Positions 9,301 to 15,490 of a stretch of DNA of 20,797 nucleotides are shown in pieces. Numbering within the stretch: the stretch's first letter is position 1; every line of letters starts with the position of its first letter. The stretch is taken from positions 1-20,797 of the IMG/VR virus record IMGVR_UViG_3300006921_000215, one strand, 5' to 3'. The notes beneath the pieces were generated by a model. The model saw only the letters and a program-made list of their open reading frames with translations, made no database searches and was not told the origin of the DNA. The stretch is from a virus. The translations under genes and the position numbers were made by a program.

Positions 9301-11223
9301 CTTGTGTATCATCTCAGATGTTACTATAACTTTTCCAGTTGTTTCTAATTCCTCCGCATCAAAATCTTTCCATTCTCTACTTCTACCTCTTGATATACTT
9401 TTTATAATATAGACATTTTGATCATCTGTGGTTTTCCAAAGTAAATCTATTGATCTAACATCATTTGGTCTTATAGAATCGTCTGGTATAAAATCTTTAA
9501 TAGCTAAGTATCTAAGTTGGTTTTCCATACCATTATTAAAGCCTTGACTTGGAGTATAAGAGAATTCTCCAGGTAAAAACGCTAATTCAGACCAAGGTGA
9601 AAAAGAAGAATATTCACCATCTTCATATTTATATCTATAACCAACTCTACCAAATTTAGTTTCAAACAAAGCTTTTTGCTGCTGTAACTCCACGTTCCAT
9701 TCTTGTGGGTTATAAATTGATAATTCTGGGTCAACATACAGAATTTCAAAATGTACATATCCTTCAACAGCGTCATCTGTAATTATCTTTACTCTAGCTG
9801 TTATTATTACCGGATCTAAAGTATTATTAGCACTAGTAAATATTAAAATATCTCCTACTCTAATATCTGGATTTATATCAAAATCTATTATTCTTGTGTC
9901 CCCTGCTTGAGGAACGGCTGGTGTATAATTTTCACCATCAATAAAGTTGTTTACAATACTAAAGCTAATATCACCTAATCTATCCGTATCCCGCATTTCT
10001 AAAGTTGGCGCAGAAATTGGTGCTCGTCTTATTACTGTAACGTGTTCTCTCTTTATATCTGAAGTTTTTAAACTCCACTCCATGTCCATGACTTCTACTA
10101 AATCGGGTTCATTTTCTTCATTATCGTAAACGGTAAGTTTAGTATGCTTTGGAACTGGCTCTATATTACTAACTGGTTCTGTACCTTCTTTAGATCTTTC
10201 AATATTAATTTTTTTAGGTTCAGTAAAACCATCTGTCCAGAATAATAATTTATCAATAATATTTATACTAGATATTAATCTAAAGGGATTAAACTGTAAT
10301 ACTCTTTCTCTGTATTCGAATACAAAAGCGCTTTTCCAAGTTACCGTTGGATTAGTCATACTTGCTAAGCCATTTATATTAACTTGCTGTGGTGTGGCAA
10401 AAGATAGTACATTTCCTTGTATATTAACTATTTCCACCCCTACGCCATCACTTGAGTCTACACCATTTTCAAAAAATAAATCCTGATTGCCGTCATTAAA
10501 AAATCTAACAATCATTCCTACTCTATAATGAGAACCATTTGTAACTGTAATTTGATTAACTCCAGATCCGGGACCTACTATTGATGGTAGTGCTACCCCC
10601 ATAACATCTATCCATCTACCCGTTACAGCAAACTTATCAACAAATATATGCTCACCTTCTTCTATTTTAGCATCAACTTCTATTATACTATCTATCCAAT
10701 GTTTTTTAGTATCACCAGAATATATAGATTGAGCATAAGCGTCCCAGTAGTTATCATTAGAGTCAAAATTACCAGGACCATTCATTCCTGGTAACACTTC
10801 TTGGTAATCAGTTATCCACTGAGCGTTAGGAAAATCATCTTCGTCTATTTGATCACTAGATATTAAATTAAGAGCAGTTATTGGGTTTATGATCTCAGTC
10901 AACCAACCTTTATCAGATTCTGGAGTAGGAGCCGCAGCAAAGAAATATGCTTTATCAGTTTTCTCATCAGCAACACTACCCACGAATCTAGTGGTATTCC
11001 AATCTTCAGTATATTCATAACCTTTAGTTAAATATGCTTCTGCTATATTTGTATTACCTTGAATATTTTGAGCTGTACCGGCTTCACCTATACCAGAGCC
11101 CGCACCATCAGTAGTCCTAACTTGGATATTCAAAGCGTCTCTATATTCGCCGTTTTGAACAAGTCTCTCATCGAGATCTTTGTTCATTTTCCCGGATGTA
11201 AAATTGTGTTTAATCTCAGGCAT
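3379..11223 (-). CDS. Giant tail hub / stabilization-type structural protein (2614 residues)
   Basis: The N-terminus (EIKHNFTSGKMNKDLDERL, then GEYRDALNIQV) is a pattern I recall from large structural proteins of uncultured marine phages and cyanophages, often annotated as phage stabilization protein. The strongest family block is about residues 1860-2180. It includes SIQALKTRD, LANKDAVYNADGNMQLTAT, GISKNPESLAWDQYR, DKQRGAVLRLSRDGLTPIS and VKSFKTINYEGSRA. Residues 1-1860 are beta-rich. An unusual Trp/Gly/Pro-rich region lies at about 1078-1205, and residues 2195-2262 form a Gly/Ser/Glu linker leading to an extra C-terminal domain. Its position right after the tubular protein matches the P22 gp10 hub or the tail-end proteins of crAss-like virions. 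The virion role is well supported; the exact part is inferred. P22 gp10 itself is only about 470 residues, so this is greatly enlarged. Confidence 0.9.
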   Translation of the reverse strand: MPEIKHNFTSGKMNKDLDERLVQNGEYRDALNIQVRTTDGAGSGIGEAGTAQNIQGNTNIAEAYLTKGYEYTEDWNTTRFVGSVADEKTDKAYFFAAAPTPESDKGWLTEIINPITALNLISSDQIDEDDFPNAQWITDYQEVLPGMNGPGNFDSNDNYWDAYAQSIYSGDTKKHWIDSIIEVDAKIEEGEHIFVDKFAVTGRWIDVMGVALPSIVGPGSGVNQITVTNGSHYRVGMIVRFFNDGNQDLFFENGVDSSDGVGVEIVNIQGNVLSFATPQQVNINGLASMTNPTVTWKSAFVFEYRERVLQFNPFRLISSINIIDKLLFWTDGFTEPKKINIERSKEGTEPVSNIEPVPKHTKLTVYDNEENEPDLVEVMDMEWSLKTSDIKREHVTVIRRAPISAPTLEMRDTDRLGDISFSIVNNFIDGENYTPAVPQAGDTRIIDFDINPDIRVGDILIFTSANNTLDPVIITARVKIITDDAVEGYVHFEILYVDPELSIYNPQEWNVELQQQKALFETKFGRVGYRYKYEDGEYSSFSPWSELAFLPGEFSYTPSQGFNNGMENQLRYLAIKDFIPDDSIRPNDVRSIDLLWKTTDDQNVYIIKSISRGRSREWKDFDAEELETTGKVIVTSEMIHKVLSSNQLFRAWDNVPKTAVTQEITANRLVYGNYKQGYDISKDVGLIQNIISSPVTFPFPRKSVKSIRKYKWGIVLGDKYGRETSVLVDGYESGNNEVITGDITVDKSLAHLKNKFQLQQDWGFSPGNILYWAEYVKYYVKETSNEYYSLVLDRWYDAGDGNIWLAFPSVDRNKIDEETYLILKNQHGSQKPVEVEARYKVLAIASEAPDHVKTRYNKFERVEIDQFGVYGVGENGTDLEPNESTGEITDGIPSNLIGKIKIRTTKTLWDDVDIDNNNFKGNKKVRIVGVNEYYSVEAFSPWRDVSRIKRAWQAGARSGCDLPYPFESGEVNMYTKISAMLPPGEIISQTSVDDGPWDDNPGSNSYIKYYMEFRDEVVENRPQFDGRFFVKIEKDDILTEQVLNQAGANGVDYVVDVDAGVAVYEIAYIDNRTTNPGVGGGFGGDNWESYMETNGFSDSLIGYVTPPIPLPWNPGNNQPSTFYNYPLWGSTQTNPWSMDGYWGDVAMNESANFTSDGVPWFGPGGPVDTENFWYWWLEQGEGDSPARTASIFLDSAPAFAAFHWWGKVYAEYTSMEGGFSEYQPRYYPTALSHFDCDIISNYVGNPSLVNFGDTYLNSNGVYDASLNGTGIYGNDSGFWPGYRDGNAVIDGDYYPENFKSTLNYNPPGLSQGKAIDGELGQMCFSMINIEPGAFGFGPEGLFKAKMQTPGTFFRFVEDPYQTVYKVTEIDEPTPNYQQTGIQDDDGDGFPQGIDYTEYANMKGPISIDSINFPDNDTSNLVRNRHSIIVQFARVEDNVQIPGSGIKTDSWDPRGAVKHNGLGSFSIEFLLKANEGELASDEVITEGACWETEPKEDIDVDIYYEASNAIPMKLKQNNIKLYVDPSSDRAEASTINIQSRTLSSTDINGNAIIEPVNLNGYYKINNYSTVSAFGGDGGNTYVYRTISDDVINIKGGTLNYDFQYLATPIGYDTDSPWSMWGIATGDIISFTHTDGTITRSKILDHVLPIDSTSTYAWDLTSQDYTALNSFDTYTPTDRYTLTDATSIDTITNPNHPIINFPSNQLDDFFAIGGNNIQVGMEVIGNGVEKGTFVKEVDIANFGIYEPPHKIHLSKPLVSTALPNDFTFISVTGWYQIDRDVWRYPVDLPWFNCYSFGNGVESDRIRDDFNAPQINNGVKASSTFLEYGEERMGSGLIHSSELYNATSSINGLNEFSMAQKITKNLNPIYGSIQALKTRDTDVVVLAEDKILKVLANKDAVYNADGNMQLTATDNVLGQTIPFVGDYGISKNPESLAWDQYRIYFADKQRGAVLRLSRDGLTPISNVGMKTYFREFMPKCDNLVGTFDVVSGEYNLKLGTNEINETEMVCTPAGCNVAAQPITVTFNEGSKGWVSFKSFMHSCGVSVTGKYITAPTNKHSNTHKIWKHHDKDVGRNNFYGSGNASTIDILFNDLPSTVKSFKTINYEGSRARVNVSLQDNNYYNLQSSSGWYVSSIITDLQSGSVPEFIKKESKFFNYIVGEETTYDNMDTSDISVLGIGYPIQIGATTDDSTTSVSNIQTGTISIGGEPDLGSTESGGEVVTGGGSEEGSEGVVVGNDPNTEETQEDVDTEIEIEETESEDSLPTINEVGFMTAYNNEDGENKGTFLFKVSGGSGNYVFRLHARYANGINMPTPFPNGINYSANTWDDTEINQVNNFWWTDQLLSTGEMQVPDDFDWSYGEWDFAAHIQFPTGLSLDPYGLGIDGVEYKLWIYDAANSYDVENPDGSISNWPVPVYLDDDGLPSILAPSFPSGPQTYFTFSDLIDPPNGPNQLGVGDDALQIDGIPLANLDNISNFPATEEEDPDFAQVKFTINFQEAYPQTDDNGVATGEFQNYFNVDIDTINGQILGAMNMYLQENNIQINLSGGNLDGNETLSNGISSFGSAEAWLVPGDYMWSFNTAGAGTPWVFVQFTITDDPSVYPQTIISTPVTLQELI

Positions 11224-11229
11224 ACTTTA

Positions 11230-12132
11230 TTATTTTATTTGCTTACTCATACCTTTAAGTACTTGAGTGAACTCTTCTATTTTAATATTTGATAATCTTA
11301 TTTTTGCTTTTCTAGTTTCAGCAAATCTTTCTTTTTTATATCTTTGGACTAAATACTCTGGCACATTAGATCGAGTGGATAACATGCCATACGCTATATG
11401 TTTATAACAAGCTTCTTCACAAAACTTATGCACAATCATTTCACTATCCGTTCCTAACCCATCACTTACGTAATGTAATGTTACTGTTTCCCCAGCTAAT
11501 GTAGAGCCAAACTTAATTAAACCCCTTAAGTTATCTATAAAGAAACTACCGTTTATTTGAGCGTGTTGAGGATCTAATCCATATCTTCTACCTTCTACAG
11601 ATATATCTATATCAGAAGAATAATTAATATCATATAAATGGTAATTAGTAGGCGTTGCATCATCAAAATTATCAGATGTATTACTTGGTGTTTGTTCCGT
11701 TAAAGTATCTGTAATTTCGTCGTCATCTGTATCTGTATATTGATAAACACCATCCACTTGCGTTATAGCAAAAGGATCAGATGTTTTATTAGCTGGATAT
11801 AATCTTCTTTCTATACCATCAGTACCTACTCTAACTAACTTAATATAATTAACGTAATCTTGTGGGAGTATCATTGATAAAGTATTTGGTACTTCTATTT
11901 CCTGGGATTTAAAAGATTTAAGAACATCATAAGATAATTCTTGTATAGCTCTCATAGCGTGAAATTGAATATCAGTTCTATTAGCTTTAGATATTATCTT
12001 TCCTTCACCTACGTAAATATACATAAATGCATTTATTATATTTTCTAATGTAGTAAACTGATAATTACCATAATTACCGCTATTACTTGATGCGTAATAC
12101 TGAGCTTGAGTTGTTCCGTCTAGTAATCCCAT
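11230..12132 (-). CDS. Tail tubular protein, P22 gp4-like / crAss-like family
   Basis: The 300-residue product has the arrangement I associate with the crAss-like tail tubular (adaptor) family. It has YGNYQFTTLENIINAF (about residues 21-36), VGEGKIISKANRTDIQFHAM (about 41-60), then AIQELSYDVLKSFKSQE and LPQDYVNYIKLVRV (about 89-102). A helical, basic C-terminus ends KIEEFTQVLKGMSKQIK. Proteins of this type form rings below the portal and extend the DNA channel toward the hub. The start is 2 bases after the stop of the 254-residue gene, and the hub gene begins 6 bases after its own stop. That suggests tightly coupled translation of the connector set. An Asp/Thr-rich insertion near residues 125-160 looks variable and may be surface-exposed. 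Confidence 0.85.
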   Translation of the reverse strand: MGLLDGTTQAQYYASSNSGNYGNYQFTTLENIINAFMYIYVGEGKIISKANRTDIQFHAMRAIQELSYDVLKSFKSQEIEVPNTLSMILPQDYVNYIKLVRVGTDGIERRLYPANKTSDPFAITQVDGVYQYTDTDDDEITDTLTEQTPSNTSDNFDDATPTNYHLYDINYSSDIDISVEGRRYGLDPQHAQINGSFFIDNLRGLIKFGSTLAGETVTLHYVSDGLGTDSEMIVHKFCEEACYKHIAYGMLSTRSNVPEYLVQRYKKERFAETRKAKIRLSNIKIEEFTQVLKGMSKQIK

Positions 12133-12134
12133 AA

Positions 12135-12899
12135 TTAACTATTTTGTTCTCGTTGATTCATTTCTATACCTGCCGCGGCGCTTTGTTGCACTTCAGGTTG
12201 TTTTATTGTTAACCCAGCTAGCATTAGTATTTTATATACTAAGTTCTCTTCTTCTGAAAAATGTAATTCAAAATGTTGCAAACCAGGAGATGAAGCATTG
12301 AATAATGCTTGTTGTTGGATAATAGTATATGTCCATTTTGGTTGAGAGGGTTTTTTATAATAACTAACTTCAAATCGCTCTGTATCATTAGGTTCAGTAT
12401 TTGACGCAGTAATAGTATTCCAATTGTAATCAGATTCTGTAGATTGTGGATGTATAGATATTATACCAGAATCCTCTCTAACAAAAACAGATCTTGTTTT
12501 ATTAGCTTTTAATAACGGATGATTTTGAGTATATGCTACTTCATTCTTATTTACTTGCGTAACCTTATTACCATTTCTTGTTATACTAATTATTTTGTAT
12601 ACATTAGAATTTCCATCAATAGTAGGTAAAGATAAATAATTATTTGTTGTGTCCCAGTTAACAAATGCGTCTACATGAAAAGCGTGTAGTTTTTCCTCTG
12701 TCATTTCCAATTCATCCGCGTAGTCCATTTGATTTTTTGGTTTTACTTCAGACATTTTTATTTTATGAAAATAATTTTCAAATATCTCAAGTTGAGCTTT
12801 ATCAGCGAATAAGTTAAACTCTTGAGGTGTTACATAACCTCTTTGTTCCTTATTTGCTAAAGCTAAAACCTTTTGATATACACTATTTATATTTACCAT
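12135..12899 (-). CDS. Head-tail connector / ring-type protein
   Basis: The 254-residue product starts with a helical region containing ANKEQRGYVTPQEFNLFADK (about residues 15-34) and IFENYFHKIK. I recall this signature from small structural proteins next to the tubular protein in crAss-like and other Bacteroidota phages. The middle is beta-rich, and the C-terminal part is helical and ends in a polar Gln/Asn tail. Its place between the capsid block and the tubular protein, 2 bases from the next gene, suggests a connector ring or head-completion protein. That exact role is inferred. A 126-bp gap with a terminator and palindrome precedes it, so it may head its own transcription unit. The leader reads AAAGAAATGG, the only one with even a weak purine run. 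Confidence 0.8.
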   Translation of the reverse strand: MVNINSVYQKVLALANKEQRGYVTPQEFNLFADKAQLEIFENYFHKIKMSEVKPKNQMDYADELEMTEEKLHAFHVDAFVNWDTTNNYLSLPTIDGNSNVYKIISITRNGNKVTQVNKNEVAYTQNHPLLKANKTRSVFVREDSGIISIHPQSTESDYNWNTITASNTEPNDTERFEVSYYKKPSQPKWTYTIIQQQALFNASSPGLQHFELHFSEEENLVYKILMLAGLTIKQPEVQQSAAAGIEMNQREQNS

Positions 12900-12925
12900 T
12901 TCTTTATAATATATTTTACTATATT

Positions 12926-12935
12926 ATAGTTACAT
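12926..12935 (-). promoter_or_regulatory. Candidate promoter or leader motif before the connector gene
   Basis: ATGTAACTAT on the minus strand is identical to 1072-1081 and is followed here by AATA, giving a TATAAT-like box. It begins 36 bases upstream of the 254-residue gene and lies downstream of a terminator, where a promoter would be needed. The evidence is one shared 10-mer and a similar spacing only. Confidence 0.3.
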
Positions 12936-12966
12936 AATAAAGTGAAAGGTTAGCACTTAAATAAAA

Positions 12967-12990
12967 ATAGCCACCCGTTAAGGTGGCTAT
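12967..12990 (-). terminator. Rho-independent terminator after the 281-residue gene
   Basis: A perfect 9-bp stem (ATAGCCACC with GGTGGCTAT) encloses a 6-base loop. On the minus strand it is followed directly by TTTTTATTT. It sits about 36 bases beyond the stop codon of the 281-residue gene. The plus strand also has a TTTT soon after the stem, but no plus-strand gene leads into it. Confidence 0.85.
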
Positions 12991-12996
12991 AGTTTT

Positions 12997-13012
12997 GTTA
13001 ATTCGAATTAAC
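12997..13012. promoter_or_regulatory. Perfect 16-bp palindrome, possible operator or second hairpin
   Basis: GTTAATTCGAATTAAC is self-complementary over all 16 bases. It lies between the stop of the 281-residue gene and the terminator hairpin. A palindrome with no loop looks more like a dimer-binding DNA site than an RNA hairpin. No binding protein can be named. Confidence 0.4.
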
Positions 13013-13025
13013 TAGTAATTTATTT

Positions 13026-13871
13026 TTAATTCATTCTTTTTTCTATATTTGAATATACTTCCATACCTTCATCAGTTTTAAACCAATGAGCTAATGCTGT
13101 ATATGGGTGTTCGTCAAAAGGAACTGTCATTACTTTTCTATCAGTAGATCCCCACATAAAATACCTTTGGTCTTGTGACAATTTTAATATATTAGCCTCA
13201 ACAGCTTTAATACCAAAGTTTCTAAGTTGAACGTTACTATCATTAGCTAGTTCTAATAACAATCTAGGGTTATTTCTAGCAAATAATAGTAGATCTCTTT
13301 TAAGTTCTTTAGAGCTCATCTCTGATACTCTAGAACCCATTTCAACTCTCATTATCGCTTCAGCCATATCAATATCCATTTGTCTAGCTGTTATGAGTGC
13401 GTCTGTCTGCATCTCAAGTATTTCTAAATGGTTTTCAGCTATAACCTTTGGTTTATGCTCATGATAGATTTTGTCTTTTAATGGATGGTATAAAGACATT
13501 AGCTTTTGAAGTATTGTTTTATTTTTAGGGACATGAAGAACTCCATTTTTAAAAACTATATGTGCTAATCTTTGATCACCTTTCATTTCGTCAACAAAGC
13601 ATGTTCTTTGATTTTCACAGTATTTTAGTTCTCTTTCGTAACCCTTTTCTTCGTCAAACCAATATATATTAGCTGATTTTATACTTCTTGTTAGTGGTCT
13701 TGTTCTTCCTTTTAAAAAGTAAGTTCTATCTTTTATTTCCCACTTTTCTTCTTTTGGTTCGGATTTAACTTCTTTTTTTATCTTAGGAGTTTCAATCGCA
13801 GGTTCTTCCATAATAACCGTTTCTTCAACTACAGGTTCCTCAACCTTAGTTGTTACTTTTTTCTTTGCCAT
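13026..13871 (-). CDS. Capsid-adjacent virion protein of unknown function
   Basis: The 281-residue product has a low-complexity charged N-terminus (residues 1-45, Lys/Glu/Val/Pro), then a compact domain. Visible segments include YWFDEEKGYERELKY (70-84), LMSLYHPLKDKIY (124-136), MDIDMAEAIMRVEMGS (165-180), SSKELKRDLLLFARNNPRLL (186-205), NVQLRNFGIKAVEANILKLS (213-232) and MTVPFDEHPYTALAHWFKTD (248-267). I recall this domain as an uncharacterised family next to capsid genes in uncultured marine phages. It directly follows the capsid gene and is bracketed by two terminators. A minor capsid, head-completion or auxiliary role is plausible, but nothing in the sequence fixes it. No catalytic motif, signal peptide or membrane segment was seen. 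Confidence 0.8.
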   Translation of the reverse strand: MAKKKVTTKVEEPVVEETVIMEEPAIETPKIKKEVKSEPKEEKWEIKDRTYFLKGRTRPLTRSIKSANIYWFDEEKGYERELKYCENQRTCFVDEMKGDQRLAHIVFKNGVLHVPKNKTILQKLMSLYHPLKDKIYHEHKPKVIAENHLEILEMQTDALITARQMDIDMAEAIMRVEMGSRVSEMSSKELKRDLLLFARNNPRLLLELANDSNVQLRNFGIKAVEANILKLSQDQRYFMWGSTDRKVMTVPFDEHPYTALAHWFKTDEGMEVYSNIEKRMN

Positions 13872-13900
13872 AATATAATATATAATATAATTAATAAAAA

Positions 13901-13929
13901 TATAAGGGCGATACTAGACCGCCCTTATA
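13901..13929 (-). terminator. Rho-independent terminator after the major capsid gene
   Basis: A perfect 10-bp stem (TATAAGGGCG with CGCCCTTATA) encloses a 9-base loop. On the minus strand it is followed by TTTTTATTAATT. It begins 10 bases after the capsid stop codon and ends about 29 bases before the next start, so read-through or a promoter inside the short leader must serve the 281-residue gene. Confidence 0.85.
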
Positions 13930-13939
13930 AATAAATAGT

Positions 13940-15472
13940 TTACTGCATTAACATAAAGTTATTTGCACCTTGTGTAATTAAACATCTTTCTGATAAGAAG
14001 TGTAATTGCATAGCATCAAGCGCAGATGTAGCAGCACCAACAGAACCAGTAGTCCAAGTTTTCATTTTTCTATTGTCTGTTTGAGAAGCTCTATATCTAA
14101 CGTGTAAGAATGGTCTTTTTATATTCTTACCTACAGCTTGGTCGTATACAGTAGATACACCAGCAGGAATCATAACACCTCTAATTGCGTTTGCTCCAGC
14201 CGCATCGTTAATACCACCTCTTGTAGCTTTATCATTTAAGTATCTAAAATCAGATTTGTAGAAGTCATAAGAACCTCTTCTAAATCCTGAGAAACCTAAA
14301 TTTAATGCCATATCTTCTGAGTTGTCGAATACTCCATAAGAAGTACCTCCAGCTCCATAAGAATTCATAGAAGCTAACATGTCATCGATTGCTAGACTAG
14401 TTGATCTGTTAACAAACATCATGTATTCTTCAATAGCACCTTGTTTGTCAAATTCAGCTAATATAGCATCGAATTCAGCTAAGTCAGTAGCAGCGTTAAC
14501 ACCAGTTACACCTGAAGTAACATTACCTCTAGTTGTAATAGCATCAAATAAACCTTGAGTTCCGTGAAGAGCTCCAGAGAAAGTAGCTGATTCACCTTCT
14601 AAGTAATCATCAACTAAATCATCTGCAGCGACAGCAGCACCAGACATAACGTCTGAAGCGTCACCACCCATAGTTGCTTCTAACATTGCCATTTCTAAGT
14701 AATCAGTAAATCTAGCTCTTGTGTCAGATTCAGCTTTTAAATACCAAAGGAAACCGTTTTGTCCAGCTTCAGTAGAAACTTCAACCCAACCAATTTTAGA
14801 AGTGTCAGATCCTGATACTTCGTAGTAATCTTTTAATATGATTGGTTTGTTAGAGAATGACTTAAAGTCAGGCTCATTAGCTTGTCTTGTTGAATTTCCT
14901 TGATAGTTATCACCTTTTCTGTATTCAGAACCGTAAACTAATACAGTAACAGAATTAGTTCCTTGATCATCAGTAAAACCAGCAGCGTTTAAAGTAGCAG
15001 CACCATATGGAGCTACTTCAATAACGTAACTTGATCCAACGTTAGTTTTAGTAACGATACATTTTGCTACAGCTTCTGAAGAAGCAACGATAACTAAATC
15101 GTTAATTCTAATACCGTGATTATTACCTGATAATCCTACACCATCAATATCTTTAGCTAATGTAATTTGTCCACCAGCTACAGTACCAGCATCACCATCA
15201 GTGATTTCCCCAGTATATGATAAATGTAATCTACCTTGTTCAGACCATACAACTTGATCAGCTTGCATAGCCTCTTCTGCTCCAACTTTAGATAAGAAAC
15301 CAGAAATAGTTCTCGGTCCGAAAACCTCTGCTTCTTTCTCCATTAGATCAGGAATGTATTGTTGACTCCAGCCAGCATTTGTACTGTTGGCTAAGTCTAA
15401 ATAGTTTGATTGTAAAGTTGCCTTAGTAGGTGCCGGAACACTGTTCAGCAAACTTCCACCTGTAATTGCCAT
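13940..15472 (-). CDS. Major capsid protein, HK97-fold, crAss-like
   Basis: The 510-residue product sits where the major capsid protein is expected: after portal and scaffold, and followed by a strong terminator. The N-terminal arm (about 1-60) leads to SGFLSKVGAEEAMQADQVVW. The middle carries KPIILKDYYEVSGSDTSKIG, then GFLWYLKAESDTRARFTDYL, a pattern I recall from crAss-like capsid proteins. The C-terminus has HVRYRASQTDNRKMKTW and ends in a hydrophobic strand (NNFMLMQ). HK97-fold assignment is by family, not visible structure. Ala, Gly and Asp are common and base composition looks somewhat less AT-rich than in the tail genes, as expected for a highly expressed shell protein. The start has an A/T-only leader. 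Confidence 0.9.
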   Translation of the reverse strand: MAITGGSLLNSVPAPTKATLQSNYLDLANSTNAGWSQQYIPDLMEKEAEVFGPRTISGFLSKVGAEEAMQADQVVWSEQGRLHLSYTGEITDGDAGTVAGGQITLAKDIDGVGLSGNNHGIRINDLVIVASSEAVAKCIVTKTNVGSSYVIEVAPYGAATLNAAGFTDDQGTNSVTVLVYGSEYRKGDNYQGNSTRQANEPDFKSFSNKPIILKDYYEVSGSDTSKIGWVEVSTEAGQNGFLWYLKAESDTRARFTDYLEMAMLEATMGGDASDVMSGAAVAADDLVDDYLEGESATFSGALHGTQGLFDAITTRGNVTSGVTGVNAATDLAEFDAILAEFDKQGAIEEYMMFVNRSTSLAIDDMLASMNSYGAGGTSYGVFDNSEDMALNLGFSGFRRGSYDFYKSDFRYLNDKATRGGINDAAGANAIRGVMIPAGVSTVYDQAVGKNIKRPFLHVRYRASQTDNRKMKTWTTGSVGAATSALDAMQLHFLSERCLITQGANNFMLMQ

Positions 15473-15490
15473 AATTATAAATTTTTAAAG

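Noticed and set aside
9582-9776. 64-codon minus-strand frame nested in the hub gene
   Set aside because: It lies wholly inside the 2614-residue gene in another frame, with skewed composition and no recognisable motif.
12900-12966. Bacteroidota-type (TAnnTTTG) or sigma70 promoter in the gap before the connector gene
   Set aside because: TAACCTTTC is one base from the -7 consensus but has no TTTG/TTG at the right distance, and TTTCAC lies only 13 bases from TATAAT. AT-rich DNA yields such matches easily.
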